Source: an uncultured Pelagibacteraceae bacterium (GTDB lineage: Bacteria; Pseudomonadota; Alphaproteobacteria; Pelagibacterales; Pelagibacteraceae). Taken from it: a DNA stretch of 59,934 nucleotides. The stretch is from positions 1 to 59,934 of the forward strand of contig CACLSS010000003.1 in NCBI GenBank assembly GCA_902609645.1, written 5' to 3'. Positions 8,256 to 18,851 of this stretch are shown here, piece after piece. The position numbers and the translations under genes are program-made. The notes under the pieces are model-generated. The model was not told the origin of the DNA, searched no databases, and worked only from the letters and a program-made list of their open reading frames with translations. How positions within the stretch are numbered: position 1 is the first letter of the stretch; the number at the start of each line of letters is the position of its first letter.

Positions 8256-10142
8256 TTACTTTTCAAGGAAACTTTTTAATTGTTTTGATCTGCTTGGATG
8301 TTTAAGCTTTCTCAAAGCTTTCGCCTCTATTTGTCTTATTCTTTCTCTTGTAACATTAAACTGCAAGCCAACTTCCTCTAAAGTGTGGTCGGTGTTCATT
8401 CCAATTCCAAACCTCATTCTTAGAACTCTCTCTTCTCTAGGTGTGAGAGAAGCTAAAATTTTAGTTGTTGACTCACTTAGATTAGATCTAATAGCAGTAT
8501 CTAAAGGTTGTAAAGCATTTTTGTCTTCTATAAAATCTCCTAGGCTACTATCTTCTTCATCACCTACTGGTGTTTCAAGAGATACAGGTTCTTTAGAAAT
8601 TTTTAGAACTTTTCTAACTTTTTCCAATGGCATTGCTAACTTTTTTGCAAGTTCTTCTGGCGTCGCCTCTCTACCAAACTCACTTAATATTTGTCTTTGT
8701 GTTCTCACAATTTTGTTGATTGTTTCAATCATGTGAACTGGAATCCTGATTGTTCTTGCTTGATCTGCTATCGATCTAGTAATTGCTTGTCTGATCCACC
8801 AAGTAGCATAAGTAGAAAATTTGTACCCACGTCTGTATTCAAACTTATCAACTGCCTTCATTAATCCAATGTTTCCCTCCTGAATAAGATCCAAGAACTG
8901 AAGACCACGGTTTGTGTATTTTTTCGCAATAGAAATTACTAACCTCAAATTTGCTTCAACCATCTCTTTTTTTGCAATTCGAGACTCTCTTTCACCCTTT
9001 TGTATTCTTTTTACTAATGTTTTAAATTCACCAACTGGTAATTCTATTTTTTTACTAAACTCAACTAGTCTATCTCTTATTTCATGAAATTCTTTTTTAT
9101 GTTTTTTGAAAAAGTTTCTCCAAGTTTTATTCTCTTTTAAAAACGTTTCAAATTTGGAATTTATCTCATTCCCCACATAATATTTTATAAATTCTTCTCT
9201 TGAAATTTTATTTTCATTTGCAAGTCTTAGTAGGACGCCTTCTAATGACAATATTTTTTTATTCTCTTTATAATGAGCCTGAACTAATTCCTCAACAACA
9301 GAGGGGCTTAATTGAAGGTTTTCAAAATCTTCTACTAGGATGCCTTGTATTTTCTTAAGATTTTTATTTTTAGAAACTGATAACTCTTGGGAATTAAGAA
9401 TACAATTAAGTTTTTCTATTTGATATTTTTTAAGCTTAGCATAATTTTTTGAAAGGTTTTGAATAAGAGATATTACTTTAGGTTTTATCTCTTCTTCCAT
9501 TGCTGCAAGAGAGACATTAAATTCATCATTTTGATCAACATATTCCTCTGTTTTCTCGTCATTTTTATCTTTTGTTTCATCTTTCTTTTCTTTTGAATTA
9601 TTATTTTTTAATTTTTCTTTTGCAACTTTCTTTAAATTTTCATCTTCTGAATTATCATTCTCAAAGTCTTCATAGGTAGAGTCTATGTCTATTATATCTC
9701 TGACTAAAAGTTCATTTTTTTCAAGCTGATCTTTCCACTCAAAGATTTTTTTTGAGATCAGAGGACTCTGAGTAAGAGCATTGATCATAACATTTTTTCC
9801 TGCTTCAATTCTTTTTGCAATTGCTATTTCTCCATCACGAGATAGAAGTTCAACTCCACCCATTTCTCGTAGGTACATTCTAATTGGATCATCACTTTTT
9901 TCTGAGGATTTTTCAGAATCAGCTTGGTTAACCTCTTTTTTCTTCAGTGACTGAAATTCAGACTTTTTTGAAACTAATGTAACCTTTTTATCAAAAAGAA
10001 TAATTAAAGCTTTTTCTAAATTTTCGTGTGAGCTATTTCTTTTACCTAGTGATTTTCCAAGTTCTTCATAAGTAATAAAACCTCTATGAACACCTTTATC
10101 TAAAAGACGTTCAAATGATTTAGTAATTAGTTTGGTTTTCAT
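8256..10142 (-). CDS. rpoD: primary sigma factor RpoD (sigma-70)
   Basis: Housekeeping sigma factor that directs RNA polymerase to -35/-10 promoters. In 628 residues: region 1.1 at the N-terminus, region 1.2 with [18 protein letters not shown] (about 86-103), a long acidic/lysine-rich non-conserved insert (about 160-210), region 2 with [19 protein letters not shown] and [15 protein letters not shown] (about 425-460), region 3, and region 4.2 helix-turn-helix [20 protein letters not shown] near the C-terminus. It lies downstream of yqeY-dnaG on the same strand, the conserved macromolecular synthesis arrangement. Promoters found in this window fit its expected consensus. Confidence 0.98.
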   Translation of the reverse strand: MKTKLITKSFERLLDKGVHRGFITYEELGKSLGKRNSSHENLEKALIILFDKKVTLVSKKSEFQSLKKKEVNQADSEKSSEKSDDPIRMYLREMGGVELLSRDGEIAIAKRIEAGKNVMINALTQSPLISKKIFEWKDQLEKNELLVRDIIDIDSTYEDFENDNSEDENLKKVAKEKLKNNNSKEKKDETKDKNDEKTEEYVDQNDEFNVSLAAMEEEIKPKVISLIQNLSKNYAKLKKYQIEKLNCILNSQELSVSKNKNLKKIQGILVEDFENLQLSPSVVEELVQAHYKENKKILSLEGVLLRLANENKISREEFIKYYVGNEINSKFETFLKENKTWRNFFKKHKKEFHEIRDRLVEFSKKIELPVGEFKTLVKRIQKGERESRIAKKEMVEANLRLVISIAKKYTNRGLQFLDLIQEGNIGLMKAVDKFEYRRGYKFSTYATWWIRQAITRSIADQARTIRIPVHMIETINKIVRTQRQILSEFGREATPEELAKKLAMPLEKVRKVLKISKEPVSLETPVGDEEDSSLGDFIEDKNALQPLDTAIRSNLSESTTKILASLTPREERVLRMRFGIGMNTDHTLEEVGLQFNVTRERIRQIEAKALRKLKHPSRSKQLKSFLEK

Positions 10143-10201
10143 ACAGTCAGATTATCGATTAAGTATATATAGAGACAAATTATTAAAAATCTATACTTAA
10201 T

Positions 10202-11965
10202 TTACTCTTTATTTATCTTACTTTTAAGCTTTATTAAGTCTGAGTATGATTTTTCATCAAATTTCTCTATGAGCTTATTTTCTAGATTCTCAATTTTTTT
10301 AGAAAATTTAATATCATTGAGTTCTTTTAGAATTTCATTTAATAACTCAATTTGTTTTTCTTCATCTTTTTTTAAAAAAATATTTTTAATTACAGCATTT
10401 TGGTTAATGTCGTTTATCAAACTTAAATGTCTTTTCGCTAATTCATCTAAATTTTTTTGATCAAATTTATCTTCAGATGTAATCGCTAGAAGTTCTGACT
10501 TAAGCTTATTAAGCTGACTACTCGAAAATTGAATATCATCAAAAAGCTCTGCTCTTGGTGAAATAATATTAGGGTAATTAAACATTATATACAAAATTGA
10601 ATATTCTTTAATTTCTTCTTTAGAAAGATGTTCTTTTGCAACAGAAATTTTTTTTGTCTCACTTAAAATTCTGTAATTATTAATTATTTTACCTTTACCT
10701 TTTTGTAAAGGTGTTAAATTTCTAATTTTTTCAAGATAGTTTTCAAGAATATATTTTCTTAAAGTTTTATCTTTAATAGTCTCGCAGAGATTTCTAAATT
10801 TTTTTTCAAATTTAGTTGAGGCAAAAGGATCTGATCTATCTAAATTATTTAAGTAATTTTTCCAAATAAATTCCTCAATTGATAATTTATTTGTTAAAAA
10901 TTCTACAAAGGCTTTTTTTCCTTTTTCTTTAATAAAATCATCAGGATCAACTCCTTTTGATAGTGTAACAAATCCAATTTTATTGCTCTCTTTTATGTTA
11001 GGTAGAAGACTTTCTGCAATACGCAAAGCTGCCCTTTGACCACTCACATCCCCGTCTAAACACAAAATTGGATTTGAAAAAAACTTCCAAATTAGATTAA
11101 TTTGACTTTCTGTGAGTGCGGTCCCTGAGTTCGAAACAACATTTTTTATTCCAGCAGAATAAATACTTATAACATCCATATAGCCCTCTACGACTATCAC
11201 TTCTGAATCTTTGTTAGGAAATGATTTTGCCTTATCTAAATTAAAAATATGTTTACCTTTTTTATAAAATTCTGTTTCGGGTGAATTAATATACTTTGCG
11301 ATTTTTTTATCTTTAATAATTCTTCCTCCAAAAGCCACTATATCACCGACTATGTTTTTGATAGGAAATATAATTCTTGAGTGAAATCTATTTATATATT
11401 TTTTGAATTTTTCATTATTATAAAATAATCCAGTCTCCGAAATATTTTTTTCTGAATAATTTTTTATTAAATTTGAATAATAATCTGAGTTACTCGGAAC
11501 GTATCCAATTTGAAATTCAAGAATAGTTTCTTTTCCTATTCCACGCTTGTTTAAATAATCCATTGAAAAATCAAAATTTTCTAGAAGAAGTTTATGATGG
11601 TGGTTGGTAAAATCTTTAAAAATATTTTTATAATTTTGGTATCTTTTTTCTTTTTCCTCATCGAATTTAGAGAATCTATATGGTTGCATTCCAGCTTGAG
11701 ATGCAAGTTGTCTTACTGCTTCTCCAAATTTTAATGATTGGGTTTTCATTAAGAAATCAAAGATGTTACCATGTTCGCCAGAACTAAAGCAGTGATAAAA
11801 TCCTTTTTCATCACTAACAGTAAACGATGGTGTTTTTTCAGATGTAAAAGGAGAAAGGCCGACAAACTCTTTTCCTCTTCTGTTTAATTTAACGGTTTTT
11901 CCAACAACTTGTGAAACTTTTAATCTTAACTTTATTTCATCTAAATAATTTTTCGGATATTTCAT
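10202..11965 (-). CDS. dnaG: DNA primase DnaG
   Basis: Synthesises RNA primers for replication. The 587 residues contain an N-terminal CHC2-type domain (about 1-100), the RNA polymerase core with a TOPRIM fold (VIVVEGYMDVISIY near 255, then CLDGDVSGQRAA near 300), and a C-terminal region expected to bind DnaB. The zinc module is degenerate: where the family has C-P-F-H the protein has SPFT, and where it has C-x2-C it has CFSS, so three of four ligands are gone although the fold sequence remains. This loss is, to my recollection, usual in Alphaproteobacteria. It follows yqeY by 1 base and precedes rpoD by 59. Confidence 0.96.
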   Translation of the reverse strand: MKYPKNYLDEIKLRLKVSQVVGKTVKLNRRGKEFVGLSPFTSEKTPSFTVSDEKGFYHCFSSGEHGNIFDFLMKTQSLKFGEAVRQLASQAGMQPYRFSKFDEEKEKRYQNYKNIFKDFTNHHHKLLLENFDFSMDYLNKRGIGKETILEFQIGYVPSNSDYYSNLIKNYSEKNISETGLFYNNEKFKKYINRFHSRIIFPIKNIVGDIVAFGGRIIKDKKIAKYINSPETEFYKKGKHIFNLDKAKSFPNKDSEVIVVEGYMDVISIYSAGIKNVVSNSGTALTESQINLIWKFFSNPILCLDGDVSGQRAALRIAESLLPNIKESNKIGFVTLSKGVDPDDFIKEKGKKAFVEFLTNKLSIEEFIWKNYLNNLDRSDPFASTKFEKKFRNLCETIKDKTLRKYILENYLEKIRNLTPLQKGKGKIINNYRILSETKKISVAKEHLSKEEIKEYSILYIMFNYPNIISPRAELFDDIQFSSSQLNKLKSELLAITSEDKFDQKNLDELAKRHLSLINDINQNAVIKNIFLKKDEEKQIELLNEILKELNDIKFSKKIENLENKLIEKFDEKSYSDLIKLKSKINKE

Positions 11966-11966
11966 T

Positions 11967-12422
11967 TTATTTTAAATTTTCTTTTATTATTTGACTGACT
12001 TTTGAAAAATCCATGACATCTGCGTGTTCTTTTTTTAAGGCTCCGATTACTTTGCCCATGTCTTTAATAGAGGAAGCACCTACTTGCTTAATTTTTTCAA
12101 TACACAGTTTTTTTGTTTCGTCATCGCCCAGTTGTTTCGGCAAAAATTCATTTATGATTGATATTTCTGACAACTCATTTTCTAGAAGCTCTTTTCTTCC
12201 TGCTTTTTTGTAGGCTTCACAAGAATCATTTCTTTGTTTTACCATTTTTTTCAAAAGCGATGTTAAATCGTTATCAGGTAACACATTCTTTTCCTTAATT
12301 TTTTTTGCAATTATGGTGTCTTTTATAGCTGCGATAATCAACCTTAAGGTGGAATAAGTTTTTTTGTCTTGAGCTTTTAGGGCTTCGCTAAGCTTAGTTT
12401 CTATTTTGCTTTGAAGGGACAT
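11967..12422 (-). CDS. yqeY: GatB/YqeY family protein
   Basis: Small protein of the GatB/YqeY family, related to the tRNA-binding tail of amidotransferase subunit GatB; its role is not firmly established. The 151 residues show the pattern LRLIIAAIKDTIIAKK, LLKKMVKQRNDSCEAYKKAGR, ELSEISIINEFLPKQL and a C-terminal MGKVIGALKKEHADVMDFSKV. It leads the minus-strand run into dnaG and rpoD. The start faces carA across 124 bases that hold the carA promoter. Confidence 0.9.
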   Translation of the reverse strand: MSLQSKIETKLSEALKAQDKKTYSTLRLIIAAIKDTIIAKKIKEKNVLPDNDLTSLLKKMVKQRNDSCEAYKKAGRKELLENELSEISIINEFLPKQLGDDETKKLCIEKIKQVGASSIKDMGKVIGALKKEHADVMDFSKVSQIIKENLK

Positions 12423-12476
12423 ATAAATTTAAACTTACTTTAATCACATTTTTTTTCAAAAGAAAAAAGAATGGGG

Positions 12477-12505
12477 TTGACGGCTGTGAACCTTTTTCAT
12501 ATAAA
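12477..12505 (+). promoter_or_regulatory. promoter of carAB
   Basis: TTGACG (12477-12482) and TATAAA (12500-12505) are separated by exactly 17 bases, one of the best sigma-70 matches in the window. The start site would be near 12512, about 35 bases before carA coding sequence. Confidence 0.7.
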
Positions 12506-12546
12506 GCGCAAAACCCTAATTAAAAGGATTTACTTTAACTCATGAG

Positions 12547-13749
12547 TTGTATTTGAGACAGGTCAGAAACAAAAAAAATAAATCGCAAAATTTTTCAACA
12601 GGTATTTTAGTTTTTGAAGATGGCACCAAATTTTTTGGAACTGGTATTGGCCATGAAGGAAGTGCAGTTGGTGAGGTTTGTTTCAATACGTCGATAACTG
12701 GTTATCAAGAAATAATAACAGATCCATCTTACTCCGATCAAATTATAAATTTTACTTTTCCCCACATTGGAAATGTAGGAACAAATATTGAAGATAACGA
12801 GGCTGATAAAACTTGGACAAAAGGAGTTATTCTTAATTCTAATATAACTGATCCATCTAATTATAGGTCAATTAAAAAATTAGATAAATGGCTTAAAAAG
12901 AGAAAGATTATTGGAATTGTAGGATTAGATACTAGAGTTATTACAAACTATATAAGAGACAAAGGTGCTCCTAAGGGAGCAATACAATTTTTGAGAAAAG
13001 GAAATCATAATTTAAAAAAACTTTTAAAAATTACAAAATCGTGGAATGGATTATTGGGCCTAGACTTAGCCAAGAAAGTTACATGTAAAAATATTTATAA
13101 ATGGAAATCTTTAAAGTCTTGGGATAAAAAAAATGGTTACGTAAAAAATAAAAAAAATAAATATCAAATTATTGCAATTGATTACGGAATGAAAAAAAAT
13201 CAATTAAGATGTTTTTCTGATATTAATTGCGGTGTTACAGTTGTTCCAGCAAACTTTCCGGCAGATAAGATTTTAAAACTAAAGCCTCACGGGGTTTTTT
13301 TATCAAATGGCCCAGGAGATCCCGCAGCAACTGGAAGGTATGCAATACCAATCGTAAAAAAATTGATTGAAAATAAAATACCTATTTTTGGTATCTGCCT
13401 AGGCCATCAAATTTTATCATTAGCTCTAGGAGCAAAAACTAAAAAAATGTCACTAGGTCACAGAGGTGCAAACCATCCTGTTAAAGATCTGACTACAAAT
13501 AAAGTCGAAATTACAAGTCAAAATCATGGTTTTGAAGTTGATGCTAAATCAATTCCTAAAAATGTAAAAGTCACCCACAAATCTCTTTTTGATGGGTCTA
13601 TTGAAGGTATAGAGGTAAAAGATAAAAAACTATTTTCAGTTCAGTATCATCCAGAGGCTAATCCTGGACCACAAGATAGTAAATATTTATTTGAAAAATT
13701 TTTAAAAAATATAAAATCAAAAAAAAATGGGAAAAAGAAAAGATATTAA
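12547..13749 (+). CDS. carA: carbamoyl-phosphate synthase small subunit
   Basis: Glutaminase subunit that delivers ammonia to CarB for carbamoyl phosphate, feeding arginine and pyrimidine synthesis. The N-terminal CPSase domain spans about 15-150 ([36 protein letters not shown]). The class I amidotransferase domain follows with nucleophile Cys about 284 in FGICLGHQ and the His/Glu pair in [10 protein letters not shown]. No ATG is available at the right place: the frame opens with TTG at 12547 or TTG at 12553, so the start is uncertain by a few residues. It overlaps carB by 23 bases. Confidence 0.95.
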   Translation: MYLRQVRNKKNKSQNFSTGILVFEDGTKFFGTGIGHEGSAVGEVCFNTSITGYQEIITDPSYSDQIINFTFPHIGNVGTNIEDNEADKTWTKGVILNSNITDPSNYRSIKKLDKWLKKRKIIGIVGLDTRVITNYIRDKGAPKGAIQFLRKGNHNLKKLLKITKSWNGLLGLDLAKKVTCKNIYKWKSLKSWDKKNGYVKNKKNKYQIIAIDYGMKKNQLRCFSDINCGVTVVPANFPADKILKLKPHGVFLSNGPGDPAATGRYAIPIVKKLIENKIPIFGICLGHQILSLALGAKTKKMSLGHRGANHPVKDLTTNKVEITSQNHGFEVDAKSIPKNVKVTHKSLFDGSIEGIEVKDKKLFSVQYHPEANPGPQDSKYLFEKFLKNIKSKKNGKKKRY

Positions 13750-16700
13750 AAAAATTTTAGTCATTGGTGCGGGACCAATTGTAATTGGGCAAGCCTGCGA
13801 GTTTGATTATTCGGGAACTCAGGCATGTAAAGCGCTTAAAGACGAAGGTTATAAAGTAATTTTAATTAATTCAAATCCTGCAACAATTATGACTGATCCA
13901 GAGATTGCTGATAAAACTTATATAGAGCCAATTACACCTGAGATTGTCGAAAAAATTATTAAAAAAGAAAAACCCTGTGCAATTCTTCCAACTATGGGTG
14001 GGCAAACAGCATTAAATACTGCAATCTCAATGGAGAAAAAAGGAATACTAAAAAAGAGTAAAGTAGAATTGATTGGAGCAAAAGCTTCGGCAATATCAAG
14101 GGCAGAAGATAGAGCGCTTTTTAGAAAAGCAATGAAAGAGATAAAACTTGATTTGCCTAAGTCTGAAATTCTTAACTCATTTAAAAACTCCAAAAAAGTT
14201 TTCAAAAAAATTGGATTACCCGCAATTATCAGACCTTCATTCACTTTAGGTGGGTCAGGTGGTGGAATAGCAAAAACTAAAAAAGAATTTTTTAACTTAA
14301 TTAAATCTGGAATAACAGAATCGCCTCAAAATCAAGTACTTGTGGAAGAGTCATTAGAAGGGTGGAAAGAATTTGAGATGGAGGTTGTAAGGGATAAGAA
14401 AGATAATTGTATAATAATTTGTTCAATTGAAAATGTTGATCCGATGGGAACTCACACTGGAGATTCAGTTACAGTTGCACCAGCATTAACATTAACCGAT
14501 AAAGAATTTCAAATAATGAGGAATGCCTCAATTGAATGTTTGAGGAAAATTGGAGTAGAGACTGGTGGATCTAATGTTCAGTTTGCAATCAATCCTAAAG
14601 ACGGAAGAATGGTTATAATTGAAATGAACCCAAGAGTTTCAAGATCTTCAGCGTTAGCATCAAAAGCTACAGGATTTCCAATTGCAAAAGTCGCTGCTAA
14701 ACTTGCTATTGGCTATACCCTTGACGAATTAAAAAATGAAATTACCGGATCAACTCCTGCGTCTTTTGAACCAACGATTGATTATGTAGTGACTAAAATT
14801 CCAAGATTTACTTTTGAGAAATTTAAGTCCGCCAAAATAAAGCTTGGAACATCGATGAAATCTGTAGGCGAGGCAATGGCGATTGGAAGAAATTTTAAAG
14901 AATCTTTGCAGAAAGGCTTAGTATCTTTAGAAATTGGGTATAAAGGTTTGGACTCATTGAATAATGTAACAAATAAAGAGTTAAGAAAAAAATTAAAACA
15001 GAATTTGCCTGACAAACTAATTGTGGTTGCAGAAGCAATAAGAAGAAATATAAATATTAAGAATATTTACAAATTAACAAATATCGATCCATGGTTTCTT
15101 GAGCAGATATCTGACATAATTAAAGTAGAAAAAAAATTAAAAAAGAATGGAATTCCTAAAACCTTTAAGGAATTTTCTTTTATAAAATCAATCGGATTTT
15201 CTGACAGTAAAATTGCAGAATTAACTAAAAGTTCAATTAATTCGATCGAGAAGAAAAGAAGAAAACTAAAAATTTTTCCAGTATTTAAAAAAATTGATAC
15301 TTGTGCTGCAGAATTTAAATCAGAAACACCTTATATGTATTCAACATATCAAAAATTATCAGGTAAATTTGCCGACTGTGAATCAAACCCTACAAAAAAA
15401 GAGAAGATTATAATTTTGGGGGGTGGGCCAAATAGAATTGGTCAAGGTATAGAGTTTGATTATTGTTGTTGCCAGGCAAGCTTTGCATTAAAGAAAAAAA
15501 AGTATGAAACAATAATGATAAATTGCAATCCAGAAACCGTTTCTACTGATTATGATACAAGTGATAGATTATATTTTGAACCTTTAATTGAAGAACATGT
15601 TTTAAATATAATTTATAAAGAAATGGAAAAAGGTAAAGTGCTTGGTGTAATTGCTCAATTTGGTGGACAGACGCCAATTAAGTTAGCTAGAACCTTAAAT
15701 GAAAATAAAATTCCAATTTTAGGTACTCAATTTGACTCGATTGATCTTGCAGAAGATAGGGAGAGATTCAAGAAAATACTTATTAAAGAAAATCTTAAAC
15801 AGGCAGAAAGTGGAATTGCTAGAAATAAAAAAGAATCTTTTAAAATAGCAAATAAAATTGGTTTTCCAATTGTAATTAGACCATCTTACGTCCTTGGTGG
15901 GAGGGGAATGGAAATAATCTATTCTCAGTCTGATCTTAAAAAATATATTGATGAAGCTGTAAAAGTTTCAGGATCAAATCCTATTTTGATTGATAGGTTT
16001 CTAAATGATGCAACTGAGGTTGACGTTGATGCTATTTGTGATGGTAAATCAGTATTTGTAGCTGGAATTATGGAACATATTGAAGAAGCAGGAATACATT
16101 CGGGCGACTCAGCGTGTTCTTTGCCTCCATATACCTTGAGCAAAGAAATTATAAAAAAAATTGAAATTCAAACTAAACAGTTGGCAAAAGCTTTAAAAGT
16201 AATTGGTTTAATAAATATTCAGTTTGCTATTAAAGCAAATGAAATTTACGTTCTTGAAGTTAATCCAAGAGCAAGCAGAACAGTACCATTTGTGTCAAAA
16301 GCAACTGGACTCTCGGTAGCGAAGATTGCCTCAAGAGTAATGGCGGGAGAAAAATTATCTAAATTTAATCTTAAGAAGAAAAATAAAAATACTTTTGCAG
16401 TTAAAGAGGCTGTATTTCCTTTCAATAAATTTCCAGAAGTTGATGTTTTATTAGGTCCTGAGATGAAATCAACAGGTGAAGCCATGGGCTTCGATAATAA
16501 TTTTGGCTTGTCTTTTGCCAAAAGCCAAATCGCTAGCAATAATAGTATTCCGCTAAAAGGAAATGCATTTATTTCAGTTAAAGACAAAGATAAAGATAAA
16601 ATATTAAAAAATGCTAAAAAATTAGTAAAATTTGGTTTCTCTTTATTCGCTACCACTGGAACTGCAAGATATTTAGTTAATAATGGAGTAAGATGTAAAA

Positions 16701-16945
16701 AAGTAAATAAAGTTAGTCAAGGATCACCTCATATAGTTGAAAGATTAAATAAAAAAAATATTTCTTTGGTTATAAATACAACTGAGGGGAAAGACTCTAT
16801 TTCCGACTCATTTAGTTTGAGAAGAACAAGTTTAGTGAATAAGGTTCCTTATTTCACAACAATCGCAGCGGCAAATGCATGTTTGGAGTCTATTGAAGCA
16901 TTAAAAAAATACCCAATTAAAGTGAGAGCTTTACAAGATAATTAA
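13727..16945 (+). CDS. carB: carbamoyl-phosphate synthase large subunit
   Basis: Makes carbamoyl phosphate from bicarbonate, ammonia and two ATP. The 1072 residues have the expected duplicated architecture: N-terminal carboxyphosphate half ([19 protein letters not shown] about 11-29, [10 protein letters not shown] about 177, [18 protein letters not shown] about 300), an oligomerisation region, the carbamoyl-phosphate half ([45 protein letters not shown]), and a C-terminal MGS-like allosteric domain ([15 protein letters not shown]). Full length for the family. The 3' end overlaps a small convergent gene by 4 bases. Confidence 0.98.
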   Translation: MGKRKDIKKILVIGAGPIVIGQACEFDYSGTQACKALKDEGYKVILINSNPATIMTDPEIADKTYIEPITPEIVEKIIKKEKPCAILPTMGGQTALNTAISMEKKGILKKSKVELIGAKASAISRAEDRALFRKAMKEIKLDLPKSEILNSFKNSKKVFKKIGLPAIIRPSFTLGGSGGGIAKTKKEFFNLIKSGITESPQNQVLVEESLEGWKEFEMEVVRDKKDNCIIICSIENVDPMGTHTGDSVTVAPALTLTDKEFQIMRNASIECLRKIGVETGGSNVQFAINPKDGRMVIIEMNPRVSRSSALASKATGFPIAKVAAKLAIGYTLDELKNEITGSTPASFEPTIDYVVTKIPRFTFEKFKSAKIKLGTSMKSVGEAMAIGRNFKESLQKGLVSLEIGYKGLDSLNNVTNKELRKKLKQNLPDKLIVVAEAIRRNINIKNIYKLTNIDPWFLEQISDIIKVEKKLKKNGIPKTFKEFSFIKSIGFSDSKIAELTKSSINSIEKKRRKLKIFPVFKKIDTCAAEFKSETPYMYSTYQKLSGKFADCESNPTKKEKIIILGGGPNRIGQGIEFDYCCCQASFALKKKKYETIMINCNPETVSTDYDTSDRLYFEPLIEEHVLNIIYKEMEKGKVLGVIAQFGGQTPIKLARTLNENKIPILGTQFDSIDLAEDRERFKKILIKENLKQAESGIARNKKESFKIANKIGFPIVIRPSYVLGGRGMEIIYSQSDLKKYIDEAVKVSGSNPILIDRFLNDATEVDVDAICDGKSVFVAGIMEHIEEAGIHSGDSACSLPPYTLSKEIIKKIEIQTKQLAKALKVIGLINIQFAIKANEIYVLEVNPRASRTVPFVSKATGLSVAKIASRVMAGEKLSKFNLKKKNKNTFAVKEAVFPFNKFPEVDVLLGPEMKSTGEAMGFDNNFGLSFAKSQIASNNSIPLKGNAFISVKDKDKDKILKNAKKLVKFGFSLFATTGTARYLVNNGVRCKKVNKVSQGSPHIVERLNKKNISLVINTTEGKDSISDSFSLRRTSLVNKVPYFTTIAAANACLESIEALKKYPIKVRALQDN

Positions 16946-17133
16946 AGTCTACAACTCATATCTTGACCACAACACAATGGAGATTTTATTTTTCCATGAT
17001 CATTAGGACATTTAGATATCTGAACTTGTTTTCCATCATCAAGTTTTAAATTGTCATTTACCAATGGAGTCGAGCATTTACCACAAGTCGCATTCACTGA
17101 CATTCCACATTTTGAACATTCATATGTAGCCAT
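16942..17133 (-). CDS. small double zinc-ribbon-like protein, unknown function
   Basis: A 63-residue protein with eight cysteines at positions 6, 9, 17, 20, 42, 54, 55 and 61, plus His46. The first half has two CxxC knuckles (CSKC, CGKC), the second half CPNDHGK and LCCGQDMSC. This pattern suggests two zinc sites, or a zinc and an iron site. I do not recognise a named family. It sits convergent to carB, overlapping its stop by 4 bases, and 17 bases downstream of the 2OG oxygenase gene on the same strand. The cysteine density and clean start and stop make a real gene likely. Confidence 0.7.
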   Translation of the reverse strand: MATYECSKCGMSVNATCGKCSTPLVNDNLKLDDGKQVQISKCPNDHGKIKSPLCCGQDMSCRL

Positions 17134-17150
17134 ATTAAAAATATATACTA

Positions 17151-17816
17151 TTAAACTTCTACTTTCCAGTCTGTTTGAAAGGAAACATAGTTAATTTGTA
17201 TACAACGTCTCTCTTTTTTTATCTCTTTTTTTTCCATTCCATGCCAAGTATTTGGACCACTAGAAAAAAAATATCCATAGTTGTCCTTGTATGGAACTGT
17301 TTTTATTTTATTTAATTTTTCATCATAAAAATCAGTGCCCAGATTTTCAGATTCATTGAATGGATTAATAAATATCAAGGAAGACAAAAGTTTTTCCTTA
17401 ATATCACAATGTGGTTTAAGCCAAAAACCCTGTCTATCACAAATTACCTCTAATCTAACATAAGAGTTTGAAAGATCCTTTTTAATTAATTGACCAATGT
17501 ATTGATAAACAGTTTTTGAACACAGCTCTTTTATAAAACTTGTTAGTTCAGGAAAATTTTTAGAATTTTCTTTGGTTACAAAACATCTGTATTTTTTTGC
17601 TTTGCCACCTGATTTAATTCCTTCTCTAAATTTACCTTCTCCACCATCAATAGCTCTGGTTCCGTCATAATTAATTCCCTCAGAAACTGGATTTGCAATC
17701 TCTGCATTGCAAATTTCTTTGATTGCTAAATCTGTTAAAGGCCTTTTAATAGCCCAATGTGTAAAAGGTTTGTCGTAAGTTTCTAATCTACTTTTAAGTG
17801 AATTAAATAATTCCAT
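17151..17816 (-). CDS. 2-oxoglutarate/Fe(II)-dependent oxygenase-like protein
   Basis: Predicted non-heme iron dioxygenase that hydroxylates an unknown substrate using 2-oxoglutarate and oxygen. In 221 residues the iron triad can be read: HCD in LKPHCDIKEKL (about 138-142), and the distal histidine in NTWHGMEKK (about 193), followed by ERRCIQINY, whose arginine would bind 2-oxoglutarate. The fold resembles prolyl-4-hydroxylase-like members. The ATG overlaps the end of the ELM1-like gene by 14 bases, so the two are probably translated together. Substrate cannot be deduced. Confidence 0.72.
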   Translation of the reverse strand: MELFNSLKSRLETYDKPFTHWAIKRPLTDLAIKEICNAEIANPVSEGINYDGTRAIDGGEGKFREGIKSGGKAKKYRCFVTKENSKNFPELTSFIKELCSKTVYQYIGQLIKKDLSNSYVRLEVICDRQGFWLKPHCDIKEKLLSSLIFINPFNESENLGTDFYDEKLNKIKTVPYKDNYGYFFSSGPNTWHGMEKKEIKKERRCIQINYVSFQTDWKVEV

Positions 17817-18753
17817 TTGTTTTCATTTTCTCTTTGACTAAAGTTGCAGCTTTATTTACTTCATCCAAACTTGTGTAAGTCCAATTTTCAATTTTGTTAT
17901 CCAAGTCCCTTATTATACCAAGTTCTTTAAATAGTTTATAAAATTTATCAAATCTATGTATGCTTCTTTTATTACTCATCTGAGCAACGTATACTGGTTT
18001 ACCAGTAATTGCAGCCTCTGAAATCATAGAAGTTGAGTCACAAGTAACTATTATTATATCTGCCAAACCAAGAGATGATAAATACGCTTTTTTGTCTCTT
18101 TCTTTAATAACCAAATGATTATCGTTAAAATAATTAAAGGCAAGTTTAACTATATTTTCTGGAGTCCGATAAGAAGGGATAACAATTAATTTATATTTGG
18201 AATAAACAAATAAATTTTTAATTTTTGCAAATGTCTCTGTCATTTGTTTTTCCGAAAAACTATAATATTTATTTGGCCCTCCAAGGATTAGGGTAATAAT
18301 TTTTTTACCATCTGCTCTCGGATTAAGGTAATTAACATTTTTTTTAATTTCATCGTTAGTAAGATAATGAATAGCACCTTTAGTTCTTATAACATTATCT
18401 CCTTCTAAATTGTCATGTTCTGGACAAATAATACAATCAAAGTTATCAAGCTTGACTTTTGGATCTTGAATATGAATTGTAAAAATATCTTTATTAAATC
18501 TTTTTTTTAGCATAATCGAAGGTATTACACTTTTGCGTCCACATGAAATAATTACCTTGGAGTCACAAATGAACCTGTTCTGTAAAATACCCTCTGTCAC
18601 TGGAGTAAATTTTGGAGGAATAAAATCCCAAATTTTTTTAAGTTTGATTGTTTCGTGCTTAAACTTAAAACCCAAAGCTTTAGACAAACCCTCAACCTGG
18701 CTTATCATTCCATGCATACCCTGGGTTAATAGAAGGGCTTTCGTTTTGAGCAT
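17803..18753 (-). CDS. ELM1-like (mitochondrial fission ELM1 family) protein
   Basis: Member of the family that includes plant ELM1 and many uncharacterised alphaproteobacterial proteins, thought to have a GT-B glycosyltransferase-like fold. In 316 residues: LLLTQGMHGMISQVEGLSKAL at the N-terminus, VIISCGRKSVIPSIML (about 70), IHIQDPKV (about 95), LILGGPNKYYSFSE (about 155), and IIVTCDSTSMISEAAITGKPVYV (near 235; the serine/threonine-rich loop would face a nucleotide-sugar). Bacterial function is not known. It overlaps the downstream oxygenase gene and is divergent from guaC. Confidence 0.8.
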   Translation of the reverse strand: MLKTKALLLTQGMHGMISQVEGLSKALGFKFKHETIKLKKIWDFIPPKFTPVTEGILQNRFICDSKVIISCGRKSVIPSIMLKKRFNKDIFTIHIQDPKVKLDNFDCIICPEHDNLEGDNVIRTKGAIHYLTNDEIKKNVNYLNPRADGKKIITLILGGPNKYYSFSEKQMTETFAKIKNLFVYSKYKLIVIPSYRTPENIVKLAFNYFNDNHLVIKERDKKAYLSSLGLADIIIVTCDSTSMISEAAITGKPVYVAQMSNKRSIHRFDKFYKLFKELGIIRDLDNKIENWTYTSLDEVNKAATLVKEKMKTNGII

Positions 18754-18851
18754 AAGTTATCTTATATATTTCTGGGTTTTATTTATCCACATATAAAAAT
18801 AGATTAACTTTTTATTTAATTAACAAACCTTTATACATGTTTGATGGAAAT

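Noticed and set aside
12542..12556. Four-codon ORF before carA as an attenuation leader peptide
   Set aside because: It has no run of arginine or other regulatory codons, no good ribosome-binding site at proper spacing, and no attenuator hairpins. Kept only as a low-interest note on the carA start.
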